A stretch of DNA of 64,000 nt, taken from positions 964,327 through 1,028,326 of the forward strand of contig JALPQD010000361.1 of NCBI GenBank assembly GCA_023101885.1, written 5' to 3'. Every line of letters starts with the position of its first letter. Positions within the stretch are counted from its first letter, which is position 1. Below the pieces are notes generated by a model that made no database searches, was not told the origin of the DNA, and was given only the letters and a program-made list of their open reading frames with translations. The stretch is from Typhlomys cinereus (Eukaryota; Chordata; Mammalia; Rodentia; Platacanthomyidae). The position numbers and the translations under genes are program-made. Positions 46,050-56,780 of this stretch are shown here, piece by piece.

Positions 46050-46357
46050 GTGATTGTGACAGTTAATCCTGGGTGTCAGCTTGACCACACCTGGCATTAA
46101 CTAAGATCAGCTGTCAGACCACCTGAAGAGATGATCGAGAGCAATAGTTACAATACAAGACCAGCCCCAGATTGACTGGAACTTCCTGTATCCCACCAGA
46201 TCAAAGGAACCACGGAACAGCATGTGTGCAGTGACTTAGCTGCCTCCAGCTTCCGCCACCAGCCATGTCGCCTCCGCCACGAAAGACTGTTTCTCCCCTC
46301 TGGAATTGTAAGGTGAATTTTTTTTATCTATTATTTATTCAATTGTGCATGTATGCA

Positions 46358-46406
<49 letters not shown>

Positions 46407-46730
46407 ATGTGTGTAGAACCACAGACGAATTCTGGAACCGCCATGGACGCCTCCACCTCCTCCTTGTTTACTCTGCCCTGGGATCCACAGGCTCCACCCT
46501 ACCGGGACCAGAAACGCGGGCCACCCCCGCTTCCACCTGGCGTCTATACATGGGGTCTAGGATCCGAACTCAGGACCTTCTGCCTTCAATGCAGAGGCTT
46601 AACCCCTGAGCCACCTCTCCAGCCCCTGTAATTGTAAGGTGAATATATCTCCCTTTCTCCCTTAAGTTGCTTGAGGTTGAATGCTCTCTCATAGCAACAG
46701 TTAAGAGTGACTGTTACAGTGATTGATGAA
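46050..46730 (+). mobile_element. URR1-like/MaLR-like repeat split by SINE copy 3
   Basis: Left part starts 'gtgacagttaatcctgggtg' and 'tcagcttgaccacacctgg'. Right part resumes after the SINE with 'cttaagttgcttgaggttga' and 'ctctcatagcaacag', the usual 3' end of these rodent repeats. Joining the two halves around the SINE gives a continuous repeat, which proves the SINE is the younger insertion. Confidence 0.65.
46319..46629 (-). mobile_element. tRNA-derived SINE, copy 3
   Basis: Same structure as copy 1 on the opposite strand: head ends near 46625, body with 'ccatggacgcctccacctcc' on +, TG tract 46360-46398, AT-rich tail near 46325-46345. Perfect 15-bp duplication AATTGTAAGGTGAAT at 46304-46318 and 46630-46644. 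Two + frames across it (up to 114 residues) are artefacts. Confidence 0.92.
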
Positions 46731-47310
46731 CAAGTGCTTCTAAAGATAAAGATGTGATTTGAAAGCAGATAGGGTCTTTGAGGGTAAGTAACATTTTGAG
46801 TCTCATTGATTTTCTCCAAGGTAAGGAGGAGATGAGTCACTTAAGGTATATTCAAGACATTTCCCACCTCCATTTTAGTCTACAAGTGTTAGATTCAGTG
46901 GGCATTGGAACAATTAAGACTTATGTGCTAGACGGTGATAGAAACAGACTTGGTGATAACGTCAGGAAGTGTCACTGACTTGGTTCTCACTTCCATGCAT
47001 CCATCCAGTTCTGAAGATTCTTCACATCCCCCTGATTGGCAGGAGCTGATTTTAAAGCCAAGTTGTGAAGTTGAAAGTCCACTGTCAGCAGGAACACAGG
47101 GGCAAGTTATGTAGATTCAGGATGTACCTGCATCCATGCCTGTCTTTGCTTGTACATCTTGTTTCCTAATAGAAGAAGCTTTTGTGGATGTGGCATAATA
47201 GCAGATTCATCTTCACAGCATCACTTACATAGCATTTGGTCCAATGTAGACAATAGGGAGAATTTTCTGAATGAAGAATCTTAGAACTGGAGGAAATTAA
47301 TGAGGAACTC
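46731..47310. other. Unique sequence, no feature seen
   Basis: No repeat or coding signal recognised. Confidence 0.5.
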
Positions 47311-47590
47311 AATAAGGCTGCATGCATCCATGCAAGCACAGGTGGCTGCATGCATGCAAGCACAGGTGACTGCATACAATCATGTAAGCACAGGTGGCTG
47401 CATGCATCCAGGCAAGCACAGGTGGCTGCATGCATCCAGGCAAGCACAGGTGGCTGCATGCATCCAGGCAAGCACAGGTGACTGCATGCATCCAGGCAAG
47501 CACAGGTGGCTGCATGCATCCACACACACATAAGTGATTGCATGCAACCACGTAAACACAGGTGGTGCACGCATCCATGCAAGCATGGAT
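47311..47590. repeat. 30-bp minisatellite, ~9 copies
   Basis: The unit is 'gcatgcatccaggcaagcac' plus 'aggtggctgc'. Centre copies are near-identical, edge copies diverged (for example 'cacacacacataagtgattg'). Open frames of 126 and 146 residues on the - strand are repeat artefacts. Confidence 0.93.
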
Positions 47591-48887
47591 GACTGCCTTC
47601 TTGCAAGGAAAGCCAGCAACTATTTCAAGTAAATGCTGTGAAGTAATAAATAGGTGGAGGCAGAGGTTGTTTACCACTTGATAGAGCAAAGGTGACTAGA
47701 AGCATTGTCACAGAGAGCAAACTGGTCCCATTACGTATGTCTCAGTTTTCCGTTCAAAGGCTGAAGGACATGCCGGTGGAAATGCCTTATCACATCTGAT
47801 ACATTCAGAGATTCCCATACTTTATTAACGCACAAGAGTCAGTTTGCAAAGGCATCTGGTGAAGATTACAGATGCAGTCAACAGATGACGTCCTGAAGAG
47901 CAGCTGCTAGAGACGTCAGGTGCGTGCAGAAATGAAGATCTGGTTGCGCTGGGAACAGCCTGCACTCAGAGGTCGGCACCAGCTGGCAGGAAGGAGTCTG
48001 CTACAGGTGCTGGAGTTTTGCTAATTTTAGCCATCCAGGATTCTGTAACTCATCGGTATAGCAGTTTACTTGTGTTCTAGCATTTTTGTTGGTCCTGGTC
48101 CCAGTACTTGGTTTCATACAGTTGTTTTTCCTCGCACATGCGTTTCTTATGCACAGACGGAACCTGTGGTCCTCACATGTTGCTTTCAGAAGTACATGAC
48201 TTAGAATCTCTTGCCCCCAGAGCATAAGCAGACAGCAGACAGAGCCAGAGAACCAGTTATCTACATGTTGGGTTCATTAGATCTGAGCTGAAGCTCGTAT
48301 TTATTTTCACTGTTAACTACAATGACTGGGAAGGATTGGAAGTGCCCTCAAAAATTCAATTTTTCAGGCCATTTATCACCACAGAGATTCAGATATCTCC
48401 TTTGCTATCATTTGGATGAATCATTTCAATAGGGAATTATCATTTTCCAAATACATATTTTTACAAAATATTTTCTTGGCTCTGGAAATCTGTTTTAATT
48501 ACAAAGTTTGAAAGATGATCTTTTGTGTATGTCACTTGCATGATGCTACATAAACCTTGGAAACTGAGCGTTTTCAGGCATCATTACATGTGAACACAAA
48601 GTAGCCACAGGTGGGCCAACTGACCCTTATAAGCTATGCCACAAAAACTGTATCAGTGAAAACATTAGGAATTTATAAATGAATGTAAAATTTTGAAGTA
48701 TTTTTAATTTTCCCAAAGCACTGTTTTTAAATTAATTAAAGTCTCTGCACTTTATTTTTATGGTATCTCTGGGGTCTGATCTAATGAGCTGCAGGCAAGT
48801 CTGACTTTCTATGACTGGACAGGTTTTTCTTTAGAAACTTTCTGGGCAACACAGATAAAAATTTATTAGCAAATATTGAAGAGTCTG
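47591..48887. other. Unique sequence, no feature seen
   Basis: 48290-48740 is AT-rich and complex, with no repeat recognised. No coding frame. Confidence 0.45.
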
Positions 48888-49265
48888 TCGCGGTTTAAAA
48901 GTGAGGTGTCTCTGCAGGGTTGTGTGTTTGAATCTCAGATGGTGTTAATGTCTAGGGCATTGAGACACCTTAGGAAGGTGGGGTCAGTGGAGGAAGAAAG
49001 TCACAGGGCAGGCCTGGGGGCTTCAGTGGCCTCCTGACTCTATCAACCTGCTCTTACAGCATGTGGCTTTCTTGCCCTGCGTCCCTTGACTTGGATGACC
49101 TGAGCCACCCTCGGCTTCCACTGCCTGGACGTCTTTCCATCACAAAGGACTAAACCTCCTTTGGAACCGTAGGCCAAATAGACCTCCACTTTCCTCCCCT
49201 TAAGTTGCTTGAGCCTAAGTGTTGTCTCATAGCAACAGAAACTAACCACAACAGGTTCTGGGAAT
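48888..49265 (+). mobile_element. MaLR-type (ORR1/MT-like) LTR or related rodent repeat
   Basis: 'cacagggcaggcctgggggc' and 'gtaggccaaatagacctcc' followed by 'cccttaagttgcttgag' and 'tctcatagcaacagaaacta' are typical of the 3' halves of rodent MaLR LTRs. Target-site duplications were not found. Confidence 0.55.
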
Positions 49266-49479
49266 TAAATGACTAGTTTCTAATTTCCCCCATATTCTTA
49301 CATTGCTCCCACATAGTCTTTATTTTTCTAGTCTTACAAGCAGAGTAGTAACTCTTAGTGTTCTTTCAACAAGACCCCATGTCCCAATACTACCTAAATT
49401 TTTTCCCTCAGTACGTCAACAGGAAATGGTTCACAGCTGCCAGTGTGTCTGATAGGAGAGCAAGTGGCCTCTTCCTTCA

Positions 49480-50750
49480 TGATAAGGAGGTGAGAGGGGT
49501 GAGCACTCTTCATGAGTGGGGAGGAGGGAGGGGCGAGCACTCGTCCTTCATGAGTGGGGAGGAGGGAGAGGGGAGCACTCTTCCTTCATGAGTGGGGAGG
49601 AGGGAGAGGGGAGCACTCTTCCTTCATGAGTGGGGAGGAGGGAGGGGGAGCACTCGTCCTTCACGAGTGGGGAGGAGGGAGGGGGAGCACTCGTCCTTCG
49701 CGAGTGGGGAGGAGGGAGAGGGGAGCACTCTTCCTTCATGAGTGGGGAGGAGGGAGAGGGGAGCACTCGTCCTTCATGACTGGGGAGGAGGGAGAGGGGA
49801 GCACTCTTCCTTCATGAGTGGGGAGGAGGGAGAGGAGAACACTCGTCCTTCATGACTGGGGAGGAGGGAGAGGGGAGCACTCTTCCTTCATGACTGGGGA
49901 GGAGGGAGAGGGGAGCACTCTTCCTTCATGAGTGGGGAGGAGGGAGAGGAGAGCACTCGTCCTTCATGACTGGGGAGGAGGGAGAGGGGAGCACTCTTCC
50001 TTCATGAGTGGGGAGGAGGGAGAGGAGAGCACTCGTACTTCATGAGTGGGGAGGAGGGAGGGGGAGCACTCGTCCTTCGCGAGTGGGGAGGAGGGAGAGG
50101 GGAGCACTCTTCCTTCATGAGTGGGGAGGAGGGAGAGGAGAGCACTCGTCCTTCATGACTGGGGAGGAGGGAGAGGGGAGCACTCTTCCTTCATGACTGG
50201 GGAGGAGGGAGAGGGGAGCACTCTTCCTTCATGAGTGAGAGGAGGGAGAGGGGAGCACTCGTCCTTCGCGAGTGGGGAGGAGGGAGAGGGGAGCACTCGT
50301 CCTTCATGAGTGGGGAGGAGGGAGGGGGGCACTCGTCCTTCACGAGTGGGGAGGAGGGAGGGGGAGCACTCGTCCTTCGCGAGTGGGGAGGAGGGAGAGG
50401 GGAGCACTCTTCCTTCATGAGTGGGGAGGAGGGAGAGGGGAGCACTCGTCCTTCGCGAGTGGGGAGGAGGGAGAGGGGAGCACTCGTCCTTCATGAGTGG
50501 GGAGGAGGGAGGGGGAGCACTCGTCCTTCACGAGTGGGGAGGAGGGAGGGGGAGCACTCGTCCTTCACGAGTGGGGAGGAGGGAGGGGGAGCACTCGTCC
50601 TTCATGAGTGGGGAGGAGGGAGGGGGAGCACTCGTCCTTCATGAGTGGGGAGGAGGGAGGGGGAGCACTCTTCCTTCATGAGTGGGGAGGAGGGAGGGGG
50701 AGCACTCGTCCTTCATGAGTGGGGAGGAGGGAGGGGGAGCTCTCTTCATG
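49480..50750 (+). repeat. 38-bp purine-rich minisatellite, ~33 copies
   Basis: The unit is 'gagtggggaggagggagagg' plus 'ggagcactcttccttcat'. It is the largest array in the window (1.27 kb). Four unit variants are mixed (cttcatgag, cttcatgac, cttcgcgag, cttcacgag; actctt/actcgt; gagagggg/gaggggg). A block of about four units at 49640-49785 is repeated at 50020-50163, an offset of about ten units. Open frames of 60-137 residues are artefacts. Confidence 0.97.
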
Positions 50751-51639
50751 TGTGAAAAGGCTGCACATGTGTGTGTTGGGGTCTTGATGCTGTGTCTGAC
50801 ATGTGGTTTTTGTCTTACCCTAACTTTTTGGTCATTTAGTGCTTGGTATCATCTTACACCCCCATTAACACAGGGATTTGTTATGTGGGTACAGATAACA
50901 AATAAAGTCCCAATCACTGGGCTCACGCTGAGCACGGCAGGCCTCAGGCACAGCGCAGCCTCCGCCTCCTGCTGTCCTGGCTTCTAAGGAGCAGCAGGGC
51001 ACCCTGCTACCTCCTTTGTCCTGCACTGGGAACAGAGTTTGCTTTTCCATTAAGCAAAAGAGGAAGGTGTTTCGTATGTTGGAATTATCTGAAATGAAGA
51101 TGGAGTCATGTTAGGTGTTCACTTGTGACGCAATACTTCACAGATGCTCTGCACACGGAGGAATGTGTGCCTGTCCGCACACTGGTGGAGGAGTCCCTGT
51201 GACGAGAAGCCTGGTTTGGTTCCAGGGCTCAACATTCATCAGCCCCCACAGAGCCCAGCGACTGTCCCTTTCAAGCACATAGGAGTAATTACGAGTCTAC
51301 ATTTCTTTTCCTGCTTCCAGACCTACTTTGCCCCAGAAGGGGAATAGAAAAGCATAAAACTCTACAATATTAAATCAGGACTAAGTGGTTTACCTGCAGG
51401 AGAGATGATCTGCTGTGGCTAAGCAAGTTTTTTATAAAAGATCTTTCAGACTTGTAAAGGAGTCAGTTAAGCCATTAGCGGGCACATAATTGACAAAGTC
51501 CTCAGATAGCTGCCTGTCTTACTGACAAATAATTGTAATAAATAGGACTAAAATCAGCAGATATTGAGTCCTTAATAAGCTTGCAATGTGGACTATCAGC
51601 TACAACTAAGCTTCATTTGCATACTTCAAGTTAACTATA
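50751..51639. other. Unique sequence, no feature seen
   Basis: 51410-51640 is AT-rich with TAAT-type words and looks non-repetitive. No coding signal. Confidence 0.45.
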
Positions 51640-51800
51640 TGTAGCAGTCGGTCTGCATTATTGTCAACAATTGCATGATCAAATGGCTTATGGGGTGTCA
51701 AGGAGTTTTATTTTCTCTTATGATAGTTCAGTTACAGTTCTTAATACAGCCTGATAGGAGAGTCCACACAGGAACCTCAGATTCACGGGGACACATAAGG
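51640..51800 (-). mobile_element. MaLR LTR fragment, diverged
   Basis: 'gcatgatcaaatggcttatg' and 'ttttattttctcttatgata' with 'cagttacagttctta' then 'agcctgataggagag' align with the 3' end of the LTR at 26568-26989 in the same orientation. Only the terminal third is recognisable. Confidence 0.6.
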
Positions 51801-51924
51801 GGACGTCTCTGGAAAGTGTGAGAGACACGAAACCCCTGATTGAAGTCTTGGAAGAGGGACCTACCCACTACCGTATGGGGAGGACACCGTGAGTATTCAG
51901 CTCTTTCGGGTCTGATTCAGCCCA

Positions 51925-51968
<44 letters not shown>

Positions 51969-54900
51969 ACGCGTGTGCAGGTGTGCAAATAGAGGATGTG
52001 GGTGTGTGTGCATGTGTGAATAGAGGGTGTGTGTGCATGTGTGTATGTGTGTGTGAATAAAGAATATGGGTCCTCTCTGCCATTGTCCTGTTTGGTTCTG
52101 GAGGGTCATGGGTTTCTGTTAGGACACGGGAGACGCGTGCTGTGTCTGGGACTATATGTGCCTGCTTGTGACTTCAGCCTGTCTCCAGATGCTGTTCCTA
52201 GCTTAGCCTGAGCGTGGGGTCGTCATCCCTCAGGCCCCCCGAATGCCTGCAGTGGCTTTCTGTCAGTCTTAATCCCATGTTTTTCTCTCTGAATTTTCAG
52301 CTGGTCTTTCAACATCTTTCAGACTGAATCCTGTCCTCCTTTCATTCTGCTCTAACATGTACTATTTTAGGGAAAAAAAAATACAACTTCATACTTTAAA
52401 ATTTTACATGCAATAATGAAAAGCAAAATAAATAACGAAAATAACTTTTCAGATTTTCCAGCAAATCTATGAAATTCAATTTAAAACTGAAAACAATAGT
52501 CTTTCATTCACTCGGCCCTGTGCACCGATGCTTTGTAACTGTTGTATTCATATGTAGTGCACGCCATGTAAGCCAGGAAGGGATTGGTCTCTTCACACAG
52601 GCAAAATCACCTAGCAGCATGCATTTCAGAGCATGCCTGTGCTGTTAAGTGAAGCCGGGCAATTTCAAAGCATTTAAAGTGGAAGATGTTTGTTGCCAGA
52701 GCAAAGGCATTTTGAGAAGTAGACAGGCTGCAATTCAGACCAATTGAGTAATACAAGGCTCACCAGCACAGAAACAGACTGTCCCACCTGCCAGAAAAAT
52801 GTTTTCCAAGTCACCAATTGTCCACGGATGTTTGCTTCCTGCTCTGTGTAGACTTTGCACGTCGGTATAACAAGGAGAAACTTACCAGATGCTTCTTGGT
52901 GACCTTATTTCCCAGCGTGCTAGGTAGACAGTCAATAAATGCAGCCCGGGCTGTGCACGTGCTAACATGCTGCCATCACACACGCAGCAACGAGGACGCC
53001 GACAGCAGAACCTCGCCTTGCGATGCGTCAGCTGCCACAGCAGGAAAGTGACGCCAGCAGCTCTGACCTCCAGTCACGTTTGTCCTTGCTTTTAAACAAC
53101 TGCCAACTTGTTCCATCAACGTGTTCTACTGGTTCTGTTTGCTAGTGTGGGGAAGCCTCGGGGCAGATGCCCACCACGGAATGACCCCAGTAGGGCCGAC
53201 ACCACCCCTGGGTCAGGCGGGAACGCGATCTCGGAAAGGTTTTCCTCAGTGGAAGGCTGACTTCCTCCTGTCGCTCTGACCTGCTGCTGGCACCTCGCTT
53301 CTGTTCAGTTCCTCTGGCTCCTCTTCCTGCACCCTGGGTTCTGGTCCGTGGCCATTTTCCTGATATCAGGGCATGAATTCAAATGTTACCCCTTCCATGA
53401 TTTCCTAAGTAGACTAAAGACATACCTAGTTTGCACTCTGCCTTTCTGGTGATGTCCCATTGGGAACCGTTCTATTCCTGTGTTTGCAGGATTTCAGGAA
53501 AAATGAGGAGGAGACTTGATATGAAGTTTGACTCTGGATCCTTGAGCACCAGGATGCTGATATGAACGCTGAGCCCTCGGCCATCCATTGGAAAACAATC
53601 AATAGTTCCTACTGTGAAGGGAAAGACCTGCTTGGCCTCATAGTAAGTGACCACACAATTCCCATAAAATACAGCCTTGAAATCCTCCCCTCCTTCCTCT
53701 GCGAGCTGAGCTAATTGGGTTACATCACACCTCCACACCTGGCTACGAGATGATAAACTGTCAAATGCAGATGCTGACAGTGTCTTCCTGAATGACTGAA
53801 TTTCCTGCATATCCGTAGAGTGTGTAAAGAGGCCGATGCTTCCTTGAGAGGGGTCAGTAGCAAGAGAAAACCTTCAAGTGTCGTCCTCATCCCAGTGTGT
53901 CCCAGTCACTGCCCAGTTCCTTCATCTGAAAATGAGCTGCAAGTGCACCACATAATTTTATAATCTCACTTTCTTTCAAATTCTGCTTTAAGAGATCTGG
54001 GTCTGGTTTGAGTTGTTCGCAGCCATGTCTGCGTGCGTGTGCTTACACATTTACTATTTTAAAATTCCACTTTACCTAGTAATTCTAAAAAAGGTTGTTC
54101 CTGTCACTTTTCTGAACATTTCATTTTGGGATAATTTGTCTGGCACAATCAAGAACGTGACGGTAGGAAACACTTTTCATCCTGTCTCTGGTGAAATGTG
54201 CATGAGGCCAGATCCAGCCCTGGACCAGCGTAGGTGTCTCTGAGTGAGTCACAACTTCCGCTCCTCACTTAGCAACATCATCAAGGACAAACTGTGATCA
54301 AGCACCCGAGCCTCTCTGGAGGGGACACCTTGGGACCTTCAGCGCGGCCGGTCATGAGCTTTGAGCAGCATGGAATCTCAACCACGTGGCTGAGCATGAA
54401 ATGAGAAAATCCCCAAATCTGCAAACCATCCAGTCTGCGGGCAGGGACTAGCACAATGGTTTTCCAATACCAGCTAGATGGATAATTTCGTCAAGTCCTT
54501 ATTCTAAGAGATTCCACTTCATGTGATCCAAATGTAGCCACTCATTTTCACACACTGTAGGATGCACTAATGAATCTTTTAACAGCTATTTTAATTTTGT
54601 ATGTATGGATATATAAGACCACTCAGAGACGAATTCACTGCACAGTTAAAGTGTGACTTGAGGTTGGATAGCTACAAATTTCTATAGTTTATGTACCTAG
54701 GAGTCATGTACAAAGCTTAGAACTTATGTCTCTCCACATATACCTGGACAGTTTGGATTCGTGGTGTAGATTTATGGCGATGTTTTATGCAGTTTCTCAT
54801 TAAATGTCTATTAATAATTTATGTTATAAAGTTTCCAGCCAATGTATCTTTACAGCTTTTTGATTACATAGATGACCTGTGAAATAAAGTCTACCCAAAG

Positions 54901-55305
54901 ACAGTGAAGTTCATTTCAACCAAAATTATAGATGCCTATTTCTGAAAGAGCTACATTTTCTTAATTCAATCTGTCATCCATTATAGAATGTCTCGCTCTA
55001 TGCTCATTTTGTTTAATGGGGTGAAATGACATTGGCTTCTTGTGAATGGTGGCTAATTCATGGCTGCTCTTCCACTGAGCACATTATGCTGCTCTGGTAA
55101 GTCCTTGCTGATAGTTCTGTGCTCCTGTTATTCTAAGGGTTTCAACATAACATTCAATTTTGAAGAAGCTTTGAATCATGTAAGATTACAAGGACAGATA
55201 TCGTGCTAGGCATTCCTTAAACCAGAAACAGGTAGAGTCATCTTTATTCATTAGCTAGTAGTCATTACAAATTCCTAAGGTATAACCACTAAAACCACTC
55301 TTGTT
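51801..55305. other. Mostly unique sequence
   Basis: Has a (GT)n microsatellite at 51926-51968 with further TG-rich sequence to 52052. An open frame of 112 residues at 53472-53810 (-) is unrecognised. 52430-52830 and 54590-55250 are AT-rich without repeat matches. No gene call. Confidence 0.45.
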
Positions 55306-55352
55306 CTTTCTTTTTTTTAAATTTTTTTTCATTATTTATTCAATTGCGCGCA

Positions 55353-55404
<52 letters not shown>

Positions 55405-55610
55405 ACCACGGGCGAATTCGGGAACCACCATGGACTGACTCCACTTCTTTGTTTACTCTGCCCCAGGATTCATAGGCTCCGCCCTACCAGAACCAGAAAC
55501 ACAGGCCACCCCCACTTCCGCCCAACATCTGTACATGGGGTCTAGGATCTGAACTCAGGCCCTTCCGCCTGCAAGGCAGAGGCTTAACCCCTGAGCCACC
55601 TCTCCAGCCC
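55306..55610 (-). mobile_element. tRNA-derived SINE, copy 4
   Basis: Same head, body and tail order as the other copies, with (TG)n at 55359-55401 on +. Perfect 11-bp duplication CCACTCTTGTT at 55295-55305 and 55611-55621. More diverged and with a small body deletion ('gactgactccacttctttg'). Confidence 0.9.
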
Positions 55611-55791
55611 CCACTCTTGTTTTTTCAAGAGTGCTTTTTCCAAAGCCTTTGTCTTTGACAAAAACATAACAGTATTTGTCTCTTTATTTTGGTAATAATA
55701 CCTTATCAAAAATTTGATCAGTAATGAAACAGGTTTACTTAGACCACGATTCTGGCCCTAGTTGGGGGGCTGGTTTCACTGAGTGTCTTTG

Positions 55792-55799
55792 TGACGTCA
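55792..55799. promoter_or_regulatory. Full CRE palindrome TGACGTCA
   Basis: A perfect 8-bp cAMP-response-element palindrome. A second perfect copy is at 37956-37963. Such palindromes arise by chance about once per 65 kb, and fewer than that in CpG-depleted DNA, so alone it is weak evidence of function. Confidence 0.35.
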
Positions 55800-55887
55800 G
55801 AGTCGCAAGGTTATTCAGAGCACCACACGGAAGATGCAGATCCCTCCCTCTCTTCTCTCTGTTTCTCTCTTTCTATGCATAAGCATG

Positions 55888-55926
55888 TTCGTGTGTGTGT
55901 GCGCGCGCGCGCGCGTGTGTGTGTGC

Positions 55927-55972
<46 letters not shown>
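55888..55972. repeat. (TG)n with (CG)n core microsatellite
   Basis: TG repeats interrupted by a GCGCGCGCGCGCGCG run at 55901-55915. Alternating purine-pyrimidine of this kind can adopt Z-DNA. Confidence 0.95.
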
Positions 55973-55973
<1 letters not shown>

Positions 55974-56454
55974 TTCCCATCTTCTTGTCTCCCTTCTTCC
56001 CCTAAAGTCTCTAGTGTTTTCCTGAGTCACCTCAGAGACTTTCTGACCCTCATACCTATTTGCAGGCTTTTCCTCTGAACACTGGAGTCAGGTTGGGTTG
56101 AGAGTCACCCTGTAAATATTTCATTACAGCATTAAATCCAAATCCATGAAGACCTGCAGTCCCAGCAGCTGCGTCAGTAGTGCAGCCGCGCTGCCTTGGC
56201 TCTACCCAAGGTCCTTCCCGTTCCTTGCAGCAGCATCTCGGGTGAGGCAGCTGTGGTGTCTGGATTCCGTGTTCTCTTGCAATCATGAGCGGCCTGTGCC
56301 AGATGCTTTCCGAACCTCCTTTCTTTCCTATGATTTGAGACATAATTCCATTTAAGTCTCTGGTCCCCTTCTCCAGCAGCTTGGGGAGGATTTAGGGAGA
56401 TGGGGCTTAACGCAGAGTTTCCACTCTGACCACTAGCGAGAGGAGTGAATCAGT
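55973..56454. other. Unique sequence, no feature seen
   Basis: Short overlapping frames (56056-56355) not recognised. Confidence 0.45.
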
Positions 56455-56780
56455 TACTCTTTGTGCTGCTGTGAGATACCACTCAAAGTTAAGCAAAGGG
56501 GGAAGGGAGGATTTATTCAGCTTATGGTTCCAGAGAGGAGATGCAGTGCATTATGTAGAAAAGGTATGGCTGGAGGTAGCCTAAGTCACGGCCATCGAGG
56601 AGGCTGACAGCTGCTGCTTGTAAGCTCCAAAGTCGACTCAGTCACCACCCCAAGGCCCACCCCGTGCCTGCCTTCCTCCAGCAGAGCTCCGCCTCCTAGA
56701 GGTGCCAAGACCTTCCCAAGGAACTAAGGATTCAAACACAGCAGCCTGTGGGGCAACACACATTTCAAGCCAGGACAAGA
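56455..56780 (-). mobile_element. MaLR-type (ORR1/MT-like) LTR, - strand
   Basis: 'gttactctttgtgctgctgt' and 'gaggatttattcagctta' followed by 'tggttccagagaggagatg' are the reverse of rodent MaLR LTR 3' ends. Further on are 'agacctt', 'cccaaggaactaaggattc' and 'agcagcctgtggggcaac'. Ends not defined. Confidence 0.55.

Noticed and set aside
53472..53810. 112-residue frame on the - strand as a gene
   Set aside because: No recognisable domain, no flanking exons or promoter, and a frame of this length is expected by chance in 64 kb.
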